Source: Lachnospiraceae bacterium (GTDB lineage Bacteria; Bacillota; Clostridia; Lachnospirales; Lachnospiraceae). Taken from it: a stretch of DNA of 64,000 nt. A program made the position numbers and the translations under genes. The notes beneath the pieces are model-generated. The model did not search any database. It had not been told where the DNA came from and worked only from the letters and a program-made list of their open reading frames with translations. Position 1 is the stretch's first letter; every line of letters begins with the position of its first letter. Shown piece after piece: positions 28,452-38,172 of the stretch. The stretch spans positions 102,915 through 166,914 of the forward strand of contig SVFN01000004.1 of NCBI GenBank assembly GCA_015056815.1, read 5' to 3'.

Positions 28452-30071
28452 ATGTATATCCGTGAAAAGAAGATCCTGTTATGTTTCAGCATCCTCTGTC
28501 TGTTAGCAATTGGCGTGTTTGTCCAGAAAAAGGCGGAACGCTATCCCATACAGTATTCTTATCTGGATGATAGCGGGCGGATGAAGCTGGTAAACAAGAT
28601 GAAATTAAATGAGCAAATGGAGTTGTCACTGTCCTTCAATGGAGAGTCTCTTCCATTTGACAGCGAAAAAAAAGTTTTTTATCTTCCGCTATCCATGGAG
28701 AAAGAATGGGAAAGCGGAGCTTTTGCGGCACAGAGCCGGTCTCTTGCGGCGCAGATTTTTTTTCTGGAGGATTTTGGAAAAGAGGACAAAAAAGAACTGA
28801 TTTGTCAAAATCATGCGATACCGTTTCTCGCGGTGTCAGATGGCTGCTGTGGCAGCTTTTTTTTGAAATTTACGGGCGTACCGGTCATGGAATTTAAAGG
28901 GACAGAGCAGACAACGGCGGAGGGACTTCCGGTGTTTTCCATGGCACTGTTTGACTATGCGAAACACTCCGGGTGGGTAAAGCGGTGCTTTGCAGGCAGT
29001 GCTCTGCACGGAAATACAAGCCTGACCTATCCGAAAAAGAGTCTGAGGCTGAAATTACTGGAACAGACGGAGGAAGGTTTCTCAAAACACAATGCGGATC
29101 TTTTGGGGATACGTGAGGATGATGACTGGATCCTTAACAGCCTGTATGCAGATGAAAGCCGTGTGCGTGATAAACTGTGCATGGATCTTTGGCAGGAGCT
29201 TGGGGCCAACAGCAATCCCTTCGGCAAAAACTTTGGAGTAAGCGGAGAATTCGTGGAGGTCTTCATTAATGACAGCTATCAGGGACTGTATCTTCTGACA
29301 CATCCGATCGACCGGAAGCAGACTGGCATGCAGGCGGTGTCTGCGCAGCTGGCGGCAGGTGAGACACAGATTGAACGGATTTATAAAAAGAAGTATACGG
29401 CGTCCTGGCAGGAAGCGGATTTCGTGGGAGAAAGTCCGGATCCCAACAGTTTAAACTATCGTGGCGGATTTTATTTAAAAGGGGACACGATTCTGGGAAA
29501 TGAAACAGAGTGGGAGCCCCTGCGAAAGCTGGCTGCCTGCATCGAGGGAGAGGACGATGCTTTTCGCGCCGGGATCACGAAGATTTCCGACAGGCAGAAC
29601 ATCATCGAAAACTGGCTGTTTTATCAGGCGATCGCAGGCTTTGATAATCAGGCGAAAAACATGTATTATGTTGTGCGAAAACAGCAGGGCGGGCTGAAAG
29701 GATACTTCATTCCATGGGACCTGAATATATCCTTTGGCGTTGTCTATGCAGAGAATGACTATTATTGCGAGGAAGATCCTTCGACGGTCAGACAAAAAGT
29801 GGAGTGGGAGCCCGGCAACAGGCTGATAAAGCTGGATGTGGATCACAGCAGGGCGCTGGCGAAGGAAACCTGGGAGAAATGGAGAAGCGGAGTGCTTTCG
29901 GAGGAAAACCTGCAAAAACGGATCGAAGGACTGGAACGGTTTGTCAAAGACTCCGGAGCATTTGCAAGAGAAAAAGAACGCTTTCCGGAAGGAAACTGCA
30001 GGGAGGATTTTTCCATGCTTTATGACTATGCGAAGAAACGGCTTCAGTTTGTGGATGAACTGACAGAATAA
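28452..30071 (+). CDS. CotH kinase family protein
   Basis: WILNSLYADESRVRDKLCMDLWQELG, FVEVFINDSYQGLYLLTHPIDR, YFIPWDLNISFG. Confidence 0.85.
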   Translation: MYIREKKILLCFSILCLLAIGVFVQKKAERYPIQYSYLDDSGRMKLVNKMKLNEQMELSLSFNGESLPFDSEKKVFYLPLSMEKEWESGAFAAQSRSLAAQIFFLEDFGKEDKKELICQNHAIPFLAVSDGCCGSFFLKFTGVPVMEFKGTEQTTAEGLPVFSMALFDYAKHSGWVKRCFAGSALHGNTSLTYPKKSLRLKLLEQTEEGFSKHNADLLGIREDDDWILNSLYADESRVRDKLCMDLWQELGANSNPFGKNFGVSGEFVEVFINDSYQGLYLLTHPIDRKQTGMQAVSAQLAAGETQIERIYKKKYTASWQEADFVGESPDPNSLNYRGGFYLKGDTILGNETEWEPLRKLAACIEGEDDAFRAGITKISDRQNIIENWLFYQAIAGFDNQAKNMYYVVRKQQGGLKGYFIPWDLNISFGVVYAENDYYCEEDPSTVRQKVEWEPGNRLIKLDVDHSRALAKETWEKWRSGVLSEENLQKRIEGLERFVKDSGAFAREKERFPEGNCREDFSMLYDYAKKRLQFVDELTE

Positions 30072-30204
30072 GGAGGAGAGGGGACAGGGGACTGTCTCCT
30101 TTTGGCTTGAAAAAAACAGAAAATTCGATTACAATAAGCAGGAACTGTTATGAGAAGCACAGGTGACAGGTTTACGGCATTTTTCGGAAAGAGAAGTAGT
30201 GATT

Positions 30205-30927
30205 ATGCAGGAACAAAAAATGCGTCACGAATATAAATTTTTGTGTGACGAAAGCAAGTGGACTCTGATACGTGCAAGACTGAGGCCTCTTATGAGGCGG
30301 GATGCACATACAGGAGAACAGGATCATTATGAGATCCGCAGTGTTTATTTTGACGATTACCGGGATACCTGTTATCATAGGAATGATGCGGGAACAGATC
30401 CGCGTGCGAAGTACAGGATCCGTGCTTACAACGGATCGGATGAAGTGATCCGCCTGGAGAAAAAGATCAAAAAGCAGGGCATGACCGGAAAAAGAAGCTG
30501 CCCGCTTTCAACAAAACAGTATGAGTGTCTGATGGCAGAAGATTATGGGAGTATCCTGCGGGAAGTCATGCAGACAGATTTTGCGTCCGGACAGGAGGAG
30601 CTTCTGCGTGAATTTGCGGTACTTGGCCTTACCAGGCATATGCAGCCAAAGGTGATCGTCTCCTATGAGCGCTTTCCGCTGATCGATCCGGCGGGAAATG
30701 TACGGGTGACGTTTGACAAAAACATTGCCGCCGGCGTGGCGTTTGAGGATTTTTTTGAAGAACATCCAAGACGGATGCCTGTGATGCCGACGGGACAGCA
30801 CCTGCTCGAAGTGAAATACGATGGCTTTCTCCCGGAGTACATCAGGGAGCTTCTGGAAAATGGCAGTCTCAGACAGACCACTTTTTCCAAATACTATATC
30901 TGCAGACAGGAAAGGATGCGAAGATGA
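30205..30927 (+). CDS. VTC-domain (polyphosphate polymerase-like) protein
   Basis: RHEYKFLCDESKWTLIRARL, IRSVYFDDYRDTCY, KYRIRAYNG, LEKKIKKQGMTGKRSC, LEVKYDGFLPEYI. Confidence 0.85.
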   Translation: MQEQKMRHEYKFLCDESKWTLIRARLRPLMRRDAHTGEQDHYEIRSVYFDDYRDTCYHRNDAGTDPRAKYRIRAYNGSDEVIRLEKKIKKQGMTGKRSCPLSTKQYECLMAEDYGSILREVMQTDFASGQEELLREFAVLGLTRHMQPKVIVSYERFPLIDPAGNVRVTFDKNIAAGVAFEDFFEEHPRRMPVMPTGQHLLEVKYDGFLPEYIRELLENGSLRQTTFSKYYICRQERMRR

Positions 30928-31601
30928 ACCGATTTTCCGATATTTTCAAACAATCATTTTTAAAGGGCTTTGACGGCGGCAATGTGACGACTTCCATGAT
31001 CATGGTCACACTGTTTGTGACTTGTCTTCTGGCACTTTATATGTTTGCGGTCTATTTCTTTTCAGCGAAGAAGACCTTTTATTCCAAAAGCTTTAACATA
31101 TCATTAGCGCTGATCGCTGTGATCACGGCAGGGATCATTCTGGCGATGCAGTCGAGTCTTGTGATCTCACTCGGTATGGTGGGAGCACTCTCGATCGTGC
31201 GCTTCAGGACGGCGATCAAAGATCCCATGGATCTGGTGTTTTTGTTCTGGGCGATCAGTGTCGGGATCGTGTGTGGCGCGCAGATGTTCCAGATCGCGAT
31301 CATTGTGTCGCTTGTAGTGACAGCGGGATTATTCCTGTTAGAGCTTACGCCGGCCGGGAAGGCGGCAGTTCTTCTGATCGTAAATGCCACGACGGCAGAG
31401 ACAGAGGAAGAGGTTCTTGAAAGGGTGCGTGCGCACAGCAAAGTTGCGAAGGTAAAATCCAGAAACATCACAGCCAAAGGACTGGATCTGATCATCGAGT
31501 GCCGGCCCGATGAGGAAGCGGCTCTTGCGAGGGAGGTCGGTGCGCTGAAAAATGTTGTGGCAGCCACGCTGATGGCGCATGACGGAGAGATAAACCTGTA
31601 A
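30924..31601 (+). CDS. DUF4956-family membrane protein
   Basis: LGMVGALSIVRFRTAIKDPMDLVFLFWAISVGIVCGAQ signature. Overlaps the VTC gene. Confidence 0.85.
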   Translation: MNRFSDIFKQSFLKGFDGGNVTTSMIMVTLFVTCLLALYMFAVYFFSAKKTFYSKSFNISLALIAVITAGIILAMQSSLVISLGMVGALSIVRFRTAIKDPMDLVFLFWAISVGIVCGAQMFQIAIIVSLVVTAGLFLLELTPAGKAAVLLIVNATTAETEEEVLERVRAHSKVAKVKSRNITAKGLDLIIECRPDEEAALAREVGALKNVVAATLMAHDGEINL

Positions 31602-31747
31602 GCAATACGGCAGCCATATGCGGGCAGATGGCAAACACCGAAAGGAAGACTGTTGTGCATAAACCATTGGAAAGGATAAGCAAAAGCGCCGGACCGAATG
31701 AGGCGCAACAGCAATTTCCGATGATTCAGTAACAAGGAGGAAATAAA

Positions 31748-32479
31748 ATGAGTATGACGATCGTAATCACCATGGCAGGGTTAGGCTCCCGGTTTAAAAA
31801 GGCAGGATACACGGTTCCGAAATATCAGATCGAGGCGCTTGGCAAAACCTTGTTTGAATGGTCTATGGAGAGCTTAAAAGGATATGAGGCAGAAGACAAC
31901 CGTTATATCTTTATCGTGAGAAAAGAAGATGAGTCCGAGCAGTTCATCAAAGATACCTGTGCAAGGATCGGCATCCGGGATGTGATTGTTGTAGGGTTGG
32001 ATTATCTCACGGACGGTCAGGCAACCACGGCGATGCTTGGCAGAGAGTACTGGGACAAAGAGTCGGAGCTTATGATCTACAACATCGATACCTATGTGGA
32101 AGCCTATGAAATGAAACGGGAGGACATCGCAGGTGACGGCTATATTCCCTGCTTTCATGCGGAGGGTGAGCACTGGAGTTTTGTGAAACTCGATGAGAAC
32201 AAAAAAGCAGTCGAGGTGCGTGAGAAGCAGCGCATTTCCGACAACTGCACTCTCGGAGCTTACTATTTCAGAACCTGCGGCCTTTATGAACAGATGTATG
32301 AAGAGTATTATGCAGATGGCGGCAAACTGGAAAAAGGGGAAAAATATGTGGCTCCCCTTTATAATTATATGATCGAAAAGGGAATGGACGTGCGGATCTC
32401 CATTATAGACTACGACAAAGTTCACGTTCTGGGCACTCCGGAGGAGCTTGATACCTTCAAAGAAACCTATCATCCTTAA
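31748..32479 (+). CDS. Sugar-nucleotidyltransferase-like protein (NTP_transferase)
   Basis: TIVITMAGLGSRFKKAGYTVPKYQIEALGKTLFEWSMESL; ELMIYNIDTYVE. Confidence 0.8.
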   Translation: MSMTIVITMAGLGSRFKKAGYTVPKYQIEALGKTLFEWSMESLKGYEAEDNRYIFIVRKEDESEQFIKDTCARIGIRDVIVVGLDYLTDGQATTAMLGREYWDKESELMIYNIDTYVEAYEMKREDIAGDGYIPCFHAEGEHWSFVKLDENKKAVEVREKQRISDNCTLGAYYFRTCGLYEQMYEEYYADGGKLEKGEKYVAPLYNYMIEKGMDVRISIIDYDKVHVLGTPEELDTFKETYHP

Positions 32480-32579
32480 GGGATCCCGGGCTGGCAGCCG
32501 GAAGCGCATGAGAGTACAGATCGGAGCAGAGAGAGAATGAACCGGGTAGACGGATCCGGATAAAACATGGAGCATCTTA

Positions 32580-34184
32580 ATGAGACAACGTTTCAGACAT
32601 TTTCCACAACTGAATAAGACCTGCGTGATCATGGCCTGCCTTCATTTTTTGCTCAGTTTTTTTACGGACAGGCTGATCTTTCTCTATGTCACATGGGATT
32701 TTTCCGATCCAAAGCAGACGATCAAGACCATACTCACCTGCGGGTGCAAGATGGTCTTTTTCCTGTTACTCCTGCTTTTGTGGCATGGTCTGTGGTGGTT
32801 TATCAAAAAAGCGGATGCCGGTTTTCGCAGATATACACTGATCTATTTTGCGATCAATCTGCTTTTGCTGGTCTTTACCTGGCCGGGGATCTGGCGTATG
32901 GATGAATTTGGGATCTTCTCCAACGCGATCCGTCTACAGCCTGTTTTCTGGCAGAATTATCTGACCAGCATTTTTTATATTTTTTCTGTGATGCTCGTTC
33001 CGACCCCGGCAGGCGTGATCCTTGTGCAGATCGCTATCAACAGCCTGATCACGGGGTGGGTGATCCGAAAAATGACCGTGCGGCTGCAAAAGGGAAAAGA
33101 CAGGCCACAGGGAGATGCGAAAACAGTCTGTCTTTGTTATCTGCCGTTCCTTTTCTTTCCGGTGATCGATTCCAACCTTTATCCGATGCGCATGAGCGTA
33201 TATGCCTTTCTGGAACTGCTTTTGATCGTTCTTTTGTATGAGGAAAAAGAGAAATCCTTTCGAACGGCATTCCTGTGGAAAATTGCGGCACTGGGTGCGG
33301 TCGTGACGGTATGGAGAACCGAGGCGATCTATTACCTCGCAGCGATCCCGGTCCTGATCGTAGTATTGTTTTGCAAGAGCTGGACAAAAAAGGAGAAACA
33401 AAAAACCATACTGTGTTATCTTTTTATGACGCTCTTTTTGTTCGTGCCGCAGCAGCTTGGCAATCAGCTGACCAGCGGCAATGAATATGATCTTACAAGT
33501 GTTGTACTGCCTGTGGTACCTCTGGTGGAGGAGGCTGCAAAGCATGAAGACGCAAAGGGGATTCTTTCTAAGATTGACAGAGTGATCAGCGTGCAGACTG
33601 CGCTGGAAGGCGCAAAAGAGAACAGGAGCGGGATCAGTCTCTACTGGAGCCGGCGCGATGAGTTTGTGCGGGAATATACGGATTCGGATTATCGTGCGTT
33701 TAAGCATGCATACTATCGGCTGGTTCTTAAATATCCGGCGGTTTTTTTGAAAGAACGGTGGGACTGCTTTGTCCATTCAACGGATCTGCTGGAAAATACC
33801 ACAGAACTGTTTGTGAAAGAAGGTGTGCCCAATTACGATACCTTCCGAACATATTTTGGAGTAAAACCTGTTTCGGACAGATTACGGACAACGGTGATCC
33901 GTCTTTTGGAGTGGAGAAAGAACGGGGATCAGGAACAGAAAAGGGCGGGATACGGCGTGGTCTATTCGGCGCTGCCTCCCATTCTTTTCCTTATAGCTGT
34001 CTGTTTTGCACTTTTGCGCCGGAAAGAGTGGGGAAAGGCTCTGCTTTTGGCAACTGTGCTTGCCAAGGTGCCGCTTATTTTCCTGACAGCACCTTCCCGT
34101 CTGTTCATGTATTATTATTCGGTGTACCTGATCGGCTATGTGCTGCTGATCGCAGGGATTCTGGGAAAGAGACAGAGGGACTAG
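32580..34184 (+). CDS. Polytopic membrane protein, GT-C-like
   Basis: 534 aa polytopic; LVFTWPGIWRMDEFGIFSNAI near the N-terminus. Confidence 0.5.
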   Translation: MRQRFRHFPQLNKTCVIMACLHFLLSFFTDRLIFLYVTWDFSDPKQTIKTILTCGCKMVFFLLLLLLWHGLWWFIKKADAGFRRYTLIYFAINLLLLVFTWPGIWRMDEFGIFSNAIRLQPVFWQNYLTSIFYIFSVMLVPTPAGVILVQIAINSLITGWVIRKMTVRLQKGKDRPQGDAKTVCLCYLPFLFFPVIDSNLYPMRMSVYAFLELLLIVLLYEEKEKSFRTAFLWKIAALGAVVTVWRTEAIYYLAAIPVLIVVLFCKSWTKKEKQKTILCYLFMTLFLFVPQQLGNQLTSGNEYDLTSVVLPVVPLVEEAAKHEDAKGILSKIDRVISVQTALEGAKENRSGISLYWSRRDEFVREYTDSDYRAFKHAYYRLVLKYPAVFLKERWDCFVHSTDLLENTTELFVKEGVPNYDTFRTYFGVKPVSDRLRTTVIRLLEWRKNGDQEQKRAGYGVVYSALPPILFLIAVCFALLRRKEWGKALLLATVLAKVPLIFLTAPSRLFMYYYSVYLIGYVLLIAGILGKRQRD

Positions 34185-34189
34185 GGAAT

Positions 34190-35566
34190 ATGGGAAATAT
34201 CAAACGAACGATTGCTTATTTCAAACGAAACGGTCTGACGGATACCTGGTATGCCGTAAGAGAGCGCACAGATGTCAGGCATATGGACGATCTGTCGATC
34301 TTTATGAAGGAATATAAAGGACGCATTCCGCTTACGGAGCGGGAGAAAAAGCGCCAGCAAGAAACGGTGTTTGGGGAAAAATACACCTTCAGTGTGATCG
34401 TTCCGACCTATGAGACGGCTCCTGCTTACTTCCGGCAGATGGTGGACTCGGTTCTGGCGCAGACCTATCCGGTATTTGAGCTGGTCATCGCGGATGCAAG
34501 CGCGAGTGATGTGGTGTCGAAAGAGGCAGCAGCTTATAAGGATCCGCGGGTATGCTATCACAGACTGACTGCAAACGGAGGGATTTCAGTCAACACCAAT
34601 GCGGCGCTTGCCCTGGCGAAGGGAGATTATATCGCCCTGCTGGATCATGATGACGTTTTGGAGCCGGATGCCCTTTTTTGCATGATGGAAAAACTGCAGG
34701 AGAAGGAATACGCATTTCTTTATTCCGATGAGGATAAGACAGATTCGGATATGGAATACTATTATGAACCCCATATCAAACCGGAATTCAACTTTGATCT
34801 GCTTCTTAGCAACAATTATATCTGTCATTTTCTTGTGATGAAGGCGGAACTGATCAAAACACTCGGATTTCGAAAAGAAATGGATGGAGCGCAGGATTAT
34901 GACCTGGTGCTTCGGGCGGTAGAATATCTTTTAAACAGACAGACCGGACAAAATGGGGACCGGACGGAAACGATGAGAAGCATGCATAAGATCTTCAGGC
35001 AGCAGATCGGACACGTGCCGCAGATCCTGTATCACTGGCGCTGTCATGCGGCCTCTACGGCTGACAATCCGGAAAGCAAGCGCTATGCCTATGAGGCGGG
35101 ACTTGCAGCGCTTTCCGGTTTTACCAGACGTCTGGGCTGGGAGGTCGGAACCGGACACAGCAGACATCTAGGCTTTTATACGATAGACTATCGGGGGCAT
35201 TTCTGGCAGACCAGGCCGGATGTGGCAGCGATTGGCGGGAACTGTATTGCCCAAAGCAGCTTTACACCCTATGCAAAGAGAATCTTAAAACGTACCGGTA
35301 CCTTGTTTGGGCAACGGGGGATCATAGCCGATTCGCCAATCCTAGACGGGAAAAAGATGTTTGTGGGGCTGCGGCAGTGTTACAGCGGTTATATGCACAG
35401 GGCAGCACTGCGGGTAGACGTGCAGCAGCTGCTGAAGGATTACAGCGTTTGGCGCCCGGGGCTGGATATTTCCTGTGCAAAAGCAAGAGAAAAGGGAATG
35501 TGCCTTTTATATGCTCCGGACTGGGAAAGTCTGGCAGGTGGGAAAAGGGAGGATGACCGGGAATGA
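34190..35566 (+). CDS. GT2-family glycosyltransferase with a degenerate second GT2 tail
   Basis: ATG at 34190; TFSVIVPTYETAPAYFRQMVDSVLAQTYPVFELVIADAS, LLDHDDVLEPDAL. The ORF start at 33758 lies within the upstream gene. Confidence 0.85.
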   Translation: MGNIKRTIAYFKRNGLTDTWYAVRERTDVRHMDDLSIFMKEYKGRIPLTEREKKRQQETVFGEKYTFSVIVPTYETAPAYFRQMVDSVLAQTYPVFELVIADASASDVVSKEAAAYKDPRVCYHRLTANGGISVNTNAALALAKGDYIALLDHDDVLEPDALFCMMEKLQEKEYAFLYSDEDKTDSDMEYYYEPHIKPEFNFDLLLSNNYICHFLVMKAELIKTLGFRKEMDGAQDYDLVLRAVEYLLNRQTGQNGDRTETMRSMHKIFRQQIGHVPQILYHWRCHAASTADNPESKRYAYEAGLAALSGFTRRLGWEVGTGHSRHLGFYTIDYRGHFWQTRPDVAAIGGNCIAQSSFTPYAKRILKRTGTLFGQRGIIADSPILDGKKMFVGLRQCYSGYMHRAALRVDVQQLLKDYSVWRPGLDISCAKAREKGMCLLYAPDWESLAGGKREDDRE

Positions 35567-36573
35567 AGAAAACGACTGTGATCATACCAAACTACAACGG
35601 AATGAAATATCTGCCGGATTGTCTTGCATTTTTAAAGCGCTCCCGCACGTATGATCCGACGCGGCAGACAAATGAACTGTTGCTGCCCGGACACGAATTT
35701 GACACAATTGTGGTGGATAATGGTTCAAATGATGGCAGTGTGGCGTTTTTGAAAAGAGAATATCCGAAGGTAAAAGTGATCGCACTGGAAGAGAATACAG
35801 GGTTTTCCCATGCGGTAAATGAAGGAATTCTTGCAGCACAGACTCCCTATGTGATCTTATTAAACAATGATACAAAGGTGGATACTTATTTCGTATCCCG
35901 TCTGGAACAGGCAATCGAGTCCCGAAAGAGATATTTCAGCATCGGGGCGAAAATGCTGGATATGAATCAGCCGGAAGTGATCGATGATGCCGGAGATCTG
36001 TATTGTGCCCTGGGCTGGGCATTTGCTCTGGGCAAGGGGATGGAAAGCAGCCGGTATGACAAAGAATGTGATGTATTTGCAGCCTGCGCGGGTGCTGCAA
36101 TCTACCGCAGGGAAATCTTCAAACGGATCGGTCTTTTTGATACAGCGCATTTTGCGTATCTGGAGGATATCGACATCGGCTACCGGGCGAGACTGTATGG
36201 CTACCGGAACGGGTTCTGTCCGGGGGCTTTGGTCTATCATGCGGGAAGTGCTTCTTCAGGTTCCAGATACAATGCTTTTAAAGTGAAGCTGACCAGTAAA
36301 AACAGTGTGTATCTCATTTTTAAGAACATGCCGTTTTTACAAAGGCTGCTCAACCTCCCGTTCCTGCTGCCGGGTTTTTTGATCAAATTTGCCTTTTTTG
36401 TCAAAAAAGGCTATGGTTTTTTGTATCTGAAAGGGCTTTTTGCAGGGCTGTTTTTCAGCTTCTCGGAAGAGGGAAGGCAAAAGCGGGTTCCGTTTTCACT
36501 GAAACGTTTTCGCTTTTACTGCAAGATCCAGCTGGAATTATGGTGGAATATGCTGCGAAGGATCATCGGATAA
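35563..36573 (+). CDS. GT2-family rhamnosyltransferase-like protein
   Basis: TTVIIPNYNGMKYLPDCLAFL, TIVVDNGSNDGSVAFLKREYP, ILLNNDTKVD. 4 nt ATGA overlap with the upstream gene. Confidence 0.9.
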   Translation: MKKTTVIIPNYNGMKYLPDCLAFLKRSRTYDPTRQTNELLLPGHEFDTIVVDNGSNDGSVAFLKREYPKVKVIALEENTGFSHAVNEGILAAQTPYVILLNNDTKVDTYFVSRLEQAIESRKRYFSIGAKMLDMNQPEVIDDAGDLYCALGWAFALGKGMESSRYDKECDVFAACAGAAIYRREIFKRIGLFDTAHFAYLEDIDIGYRARLYGYRNGFCPGALVYHAGSASSGSRYNAFKVKLTSKNSVYLIFKNMPFLQRLLNLPFLLPGFLIKFAFFVKKGYGFLYLKGLFAGLFFSFSEEGRQKRVPFSLKRFRFYCKIQLELWWNMLRRIIG

Positions 36574-36640
36574 ACGAAGGTAAACGCATTAAAATATTCT
36601 AAAGGCTTTCTTAAGAATGATTATTCTTGAAGTAAAATAG

Positions 36641-36669
36641 TTGCCCTTTTTGACGAAATATTGTAAAAT
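36641..36669 (+). promoter_or_regulatory. Candidate sigma-70-type promoter
   Basis: TTGCCC - 17 nt - TAAAAT upstream of the glycosylphosphotransferase gene. Confidence 0.5.
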
Positions 36670-36747
36670 ATCCATATCTGTGCAAAAAGTGCAGGTTTGG
36701 GACAGGGAGTAAGAACGGATCTTATCCCCGTGAATAATGCATGAAAG

Positions 36748-38157
36748 GTGAGCACATTGATAAAAGATAATCAGAAGTATTTCAATCGTTTGCATGTGCT
36801 GATGGATGCTGTGATCACAGCGCTTGCCTATGCAATCGCATGGTTCATCAAATTCAGGCTGTTTCCGGATGAGACGGCAGGTGTGCTGGATATTCGGATC
36901 TACTTTTCCGCATTGCTGATCCTGGTACCCGGATATGTTTTTTTGAATTATACTTCCAATATGTACAGTTCCAAGAGGTATGCCTCGATCGAGAGGGATC
37001 TTTACGGCGTGACGCAGTCCAATGTGATACTGACGATCCTGTTTGTGACAGGTCTGTATGCCGTCAACCAGAAGGATTTTTCACGTTCCATGATCGTGAT
37101 GTTCTGCGTGATCAACATTGTGATGGACTCCATGGCAAGAGTCGTGATACGAAAGGCTTTGCGGACACTTCGGAAGAAGGGATACAATGTCAAACATGTT
37201 CTGCTTGTGGGATATTCCAGAGCAGCAGAACAGTATATAGACCGTATCCAGTTAAATCCCCAGTGGGGGTATATCGTAAGGGGAATTCTGGATGACAGGA
37301 TTCCGAGAGGAACGGAATATAAAGGTATCAAGGTGATCGGCAGGATCGATAATCTGCTCATTATCCTTCCGGAGAATAAACTGGATGAGATTACGATCAC
37401 GCTTTCGCTGGATGATTACGATAGGTTGGAAGAACTGGTCGGCATGTGCGAGAAATCCGGTGTGCATACAAAGTTTATACCGGATTATAACAGTGTGATC
37501 CCCAGTAAACCGTACACAGAGGATCTCAATGGCCTTCCGGTCATCAATATCCGATACATTCCGCTGTCAAACACACTCAATATGATGGCTAAGCGGGTGA
37601 TTGATATTGTGGGGGCTCTTTTTTGCTGTGTGCTTTTTTCACCGGCGATGCTGTTTGCGTTTATCGGGATCAAGCTGACGAGCCCCGGACCTGTGATTTT
37701 CAAGCAGGAGAGAATCGGACTTCACAGCAAGCCGTTTCAGATGTACAAATTCCGGACGATGGAGGTGCAAAAACCCAAGCAGGAGCAGAGTAACTGGACG
37801 GTAAAAGATGATCCGCGTGTGACACGGTTCGGCAGACTGCTTCGCGGTACGAGCATTGATGAGATGCCGCAGTTCTTTAACGTGCTGCGGGGGGACATGA
37901 GTCTGATCGGTCCCAGACCGGAGCGTCCGTTTTTCGTGGAGAAGTTTAAAGAGGAGATTCCACGTTATATGATCAAACACCAGGTACGTCCCGGTATGAC
38001 GGGATGGGCCCAGATCAACGGCTTCAGGGGTGATACATCTATCCGTAAAAGGATTGACTGTGATCTGTATTATATTGAGAACTGGTCCATGAAATTAGAT
38101 ATTAAAATATTGTTCTTAACAATCTTTAAGGGCTTTATTAATAAGAATGCATATTAA
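36748..38157 (+). CDS. Undecaprenyl-phosphate glycosylphosphotransferase (polyprenyl glycosylphosphotransferase)
   Basis: KRVIDIVGALFCC, FKQERIGLHSKPFQMYKFRTM, RGTSIDEMPQFFNVLRGDMSLIGPRPERP, RPGMTGWAQINGFRGDT. GTG start, or TTG at 36757. Confidence 0.95.
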   Translation: MSTLIKDNQKYFNRLHVLMDAVITALAYAIAWFIKFRLFPDETAGVLDIRIYFSALLILVPGYVFLNYTSNMYSSKRYASIERDLYGVTQSNVILTILFVTGLYAVNQKDFSRSMIVMFCVINIVMDSMARVVIRKALRTLRKKGYNVKHVLLVGYSRAAEQYIDRIQLNPQWGYIVRGILDDRIPRGTEYKGIKVIGRIDNLLIILPENKLDEITITLSLDDYDRLEELVGMCEKSGVHTKFIPDYNSVIPSKPYTEDLNGLPVINIRYIPLSNTLNMMAKRVIDIVGALFCCVLFSPAMLFAFIGIKLTSPGPVIFKQERIGLHSKPFQMYKFRTMEVQKPKQEQSNWTVKDDPRVTRFGRLLRGTSIDEMPQFFNVLRGDMSLIGPRPERPFFVEKFKEEIPRYMIKHQVRPGMTGWAQINGFRGDTSIRKRIDCDLYYIENWSMKLDIKILFLTIFKGFINKNAY

Positions 38158-38172
38158 AAGGGGTAATTACAA

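Noticed and set aside
33758-34189. 144-codon N-terminal extension of the GT2 ORF 33758..35566
   Set aside because: It overlaps the coding end of the 32580 gene in another frame. A good start at 34190 begins the recognisable protein (MGNIKRTIAYF).
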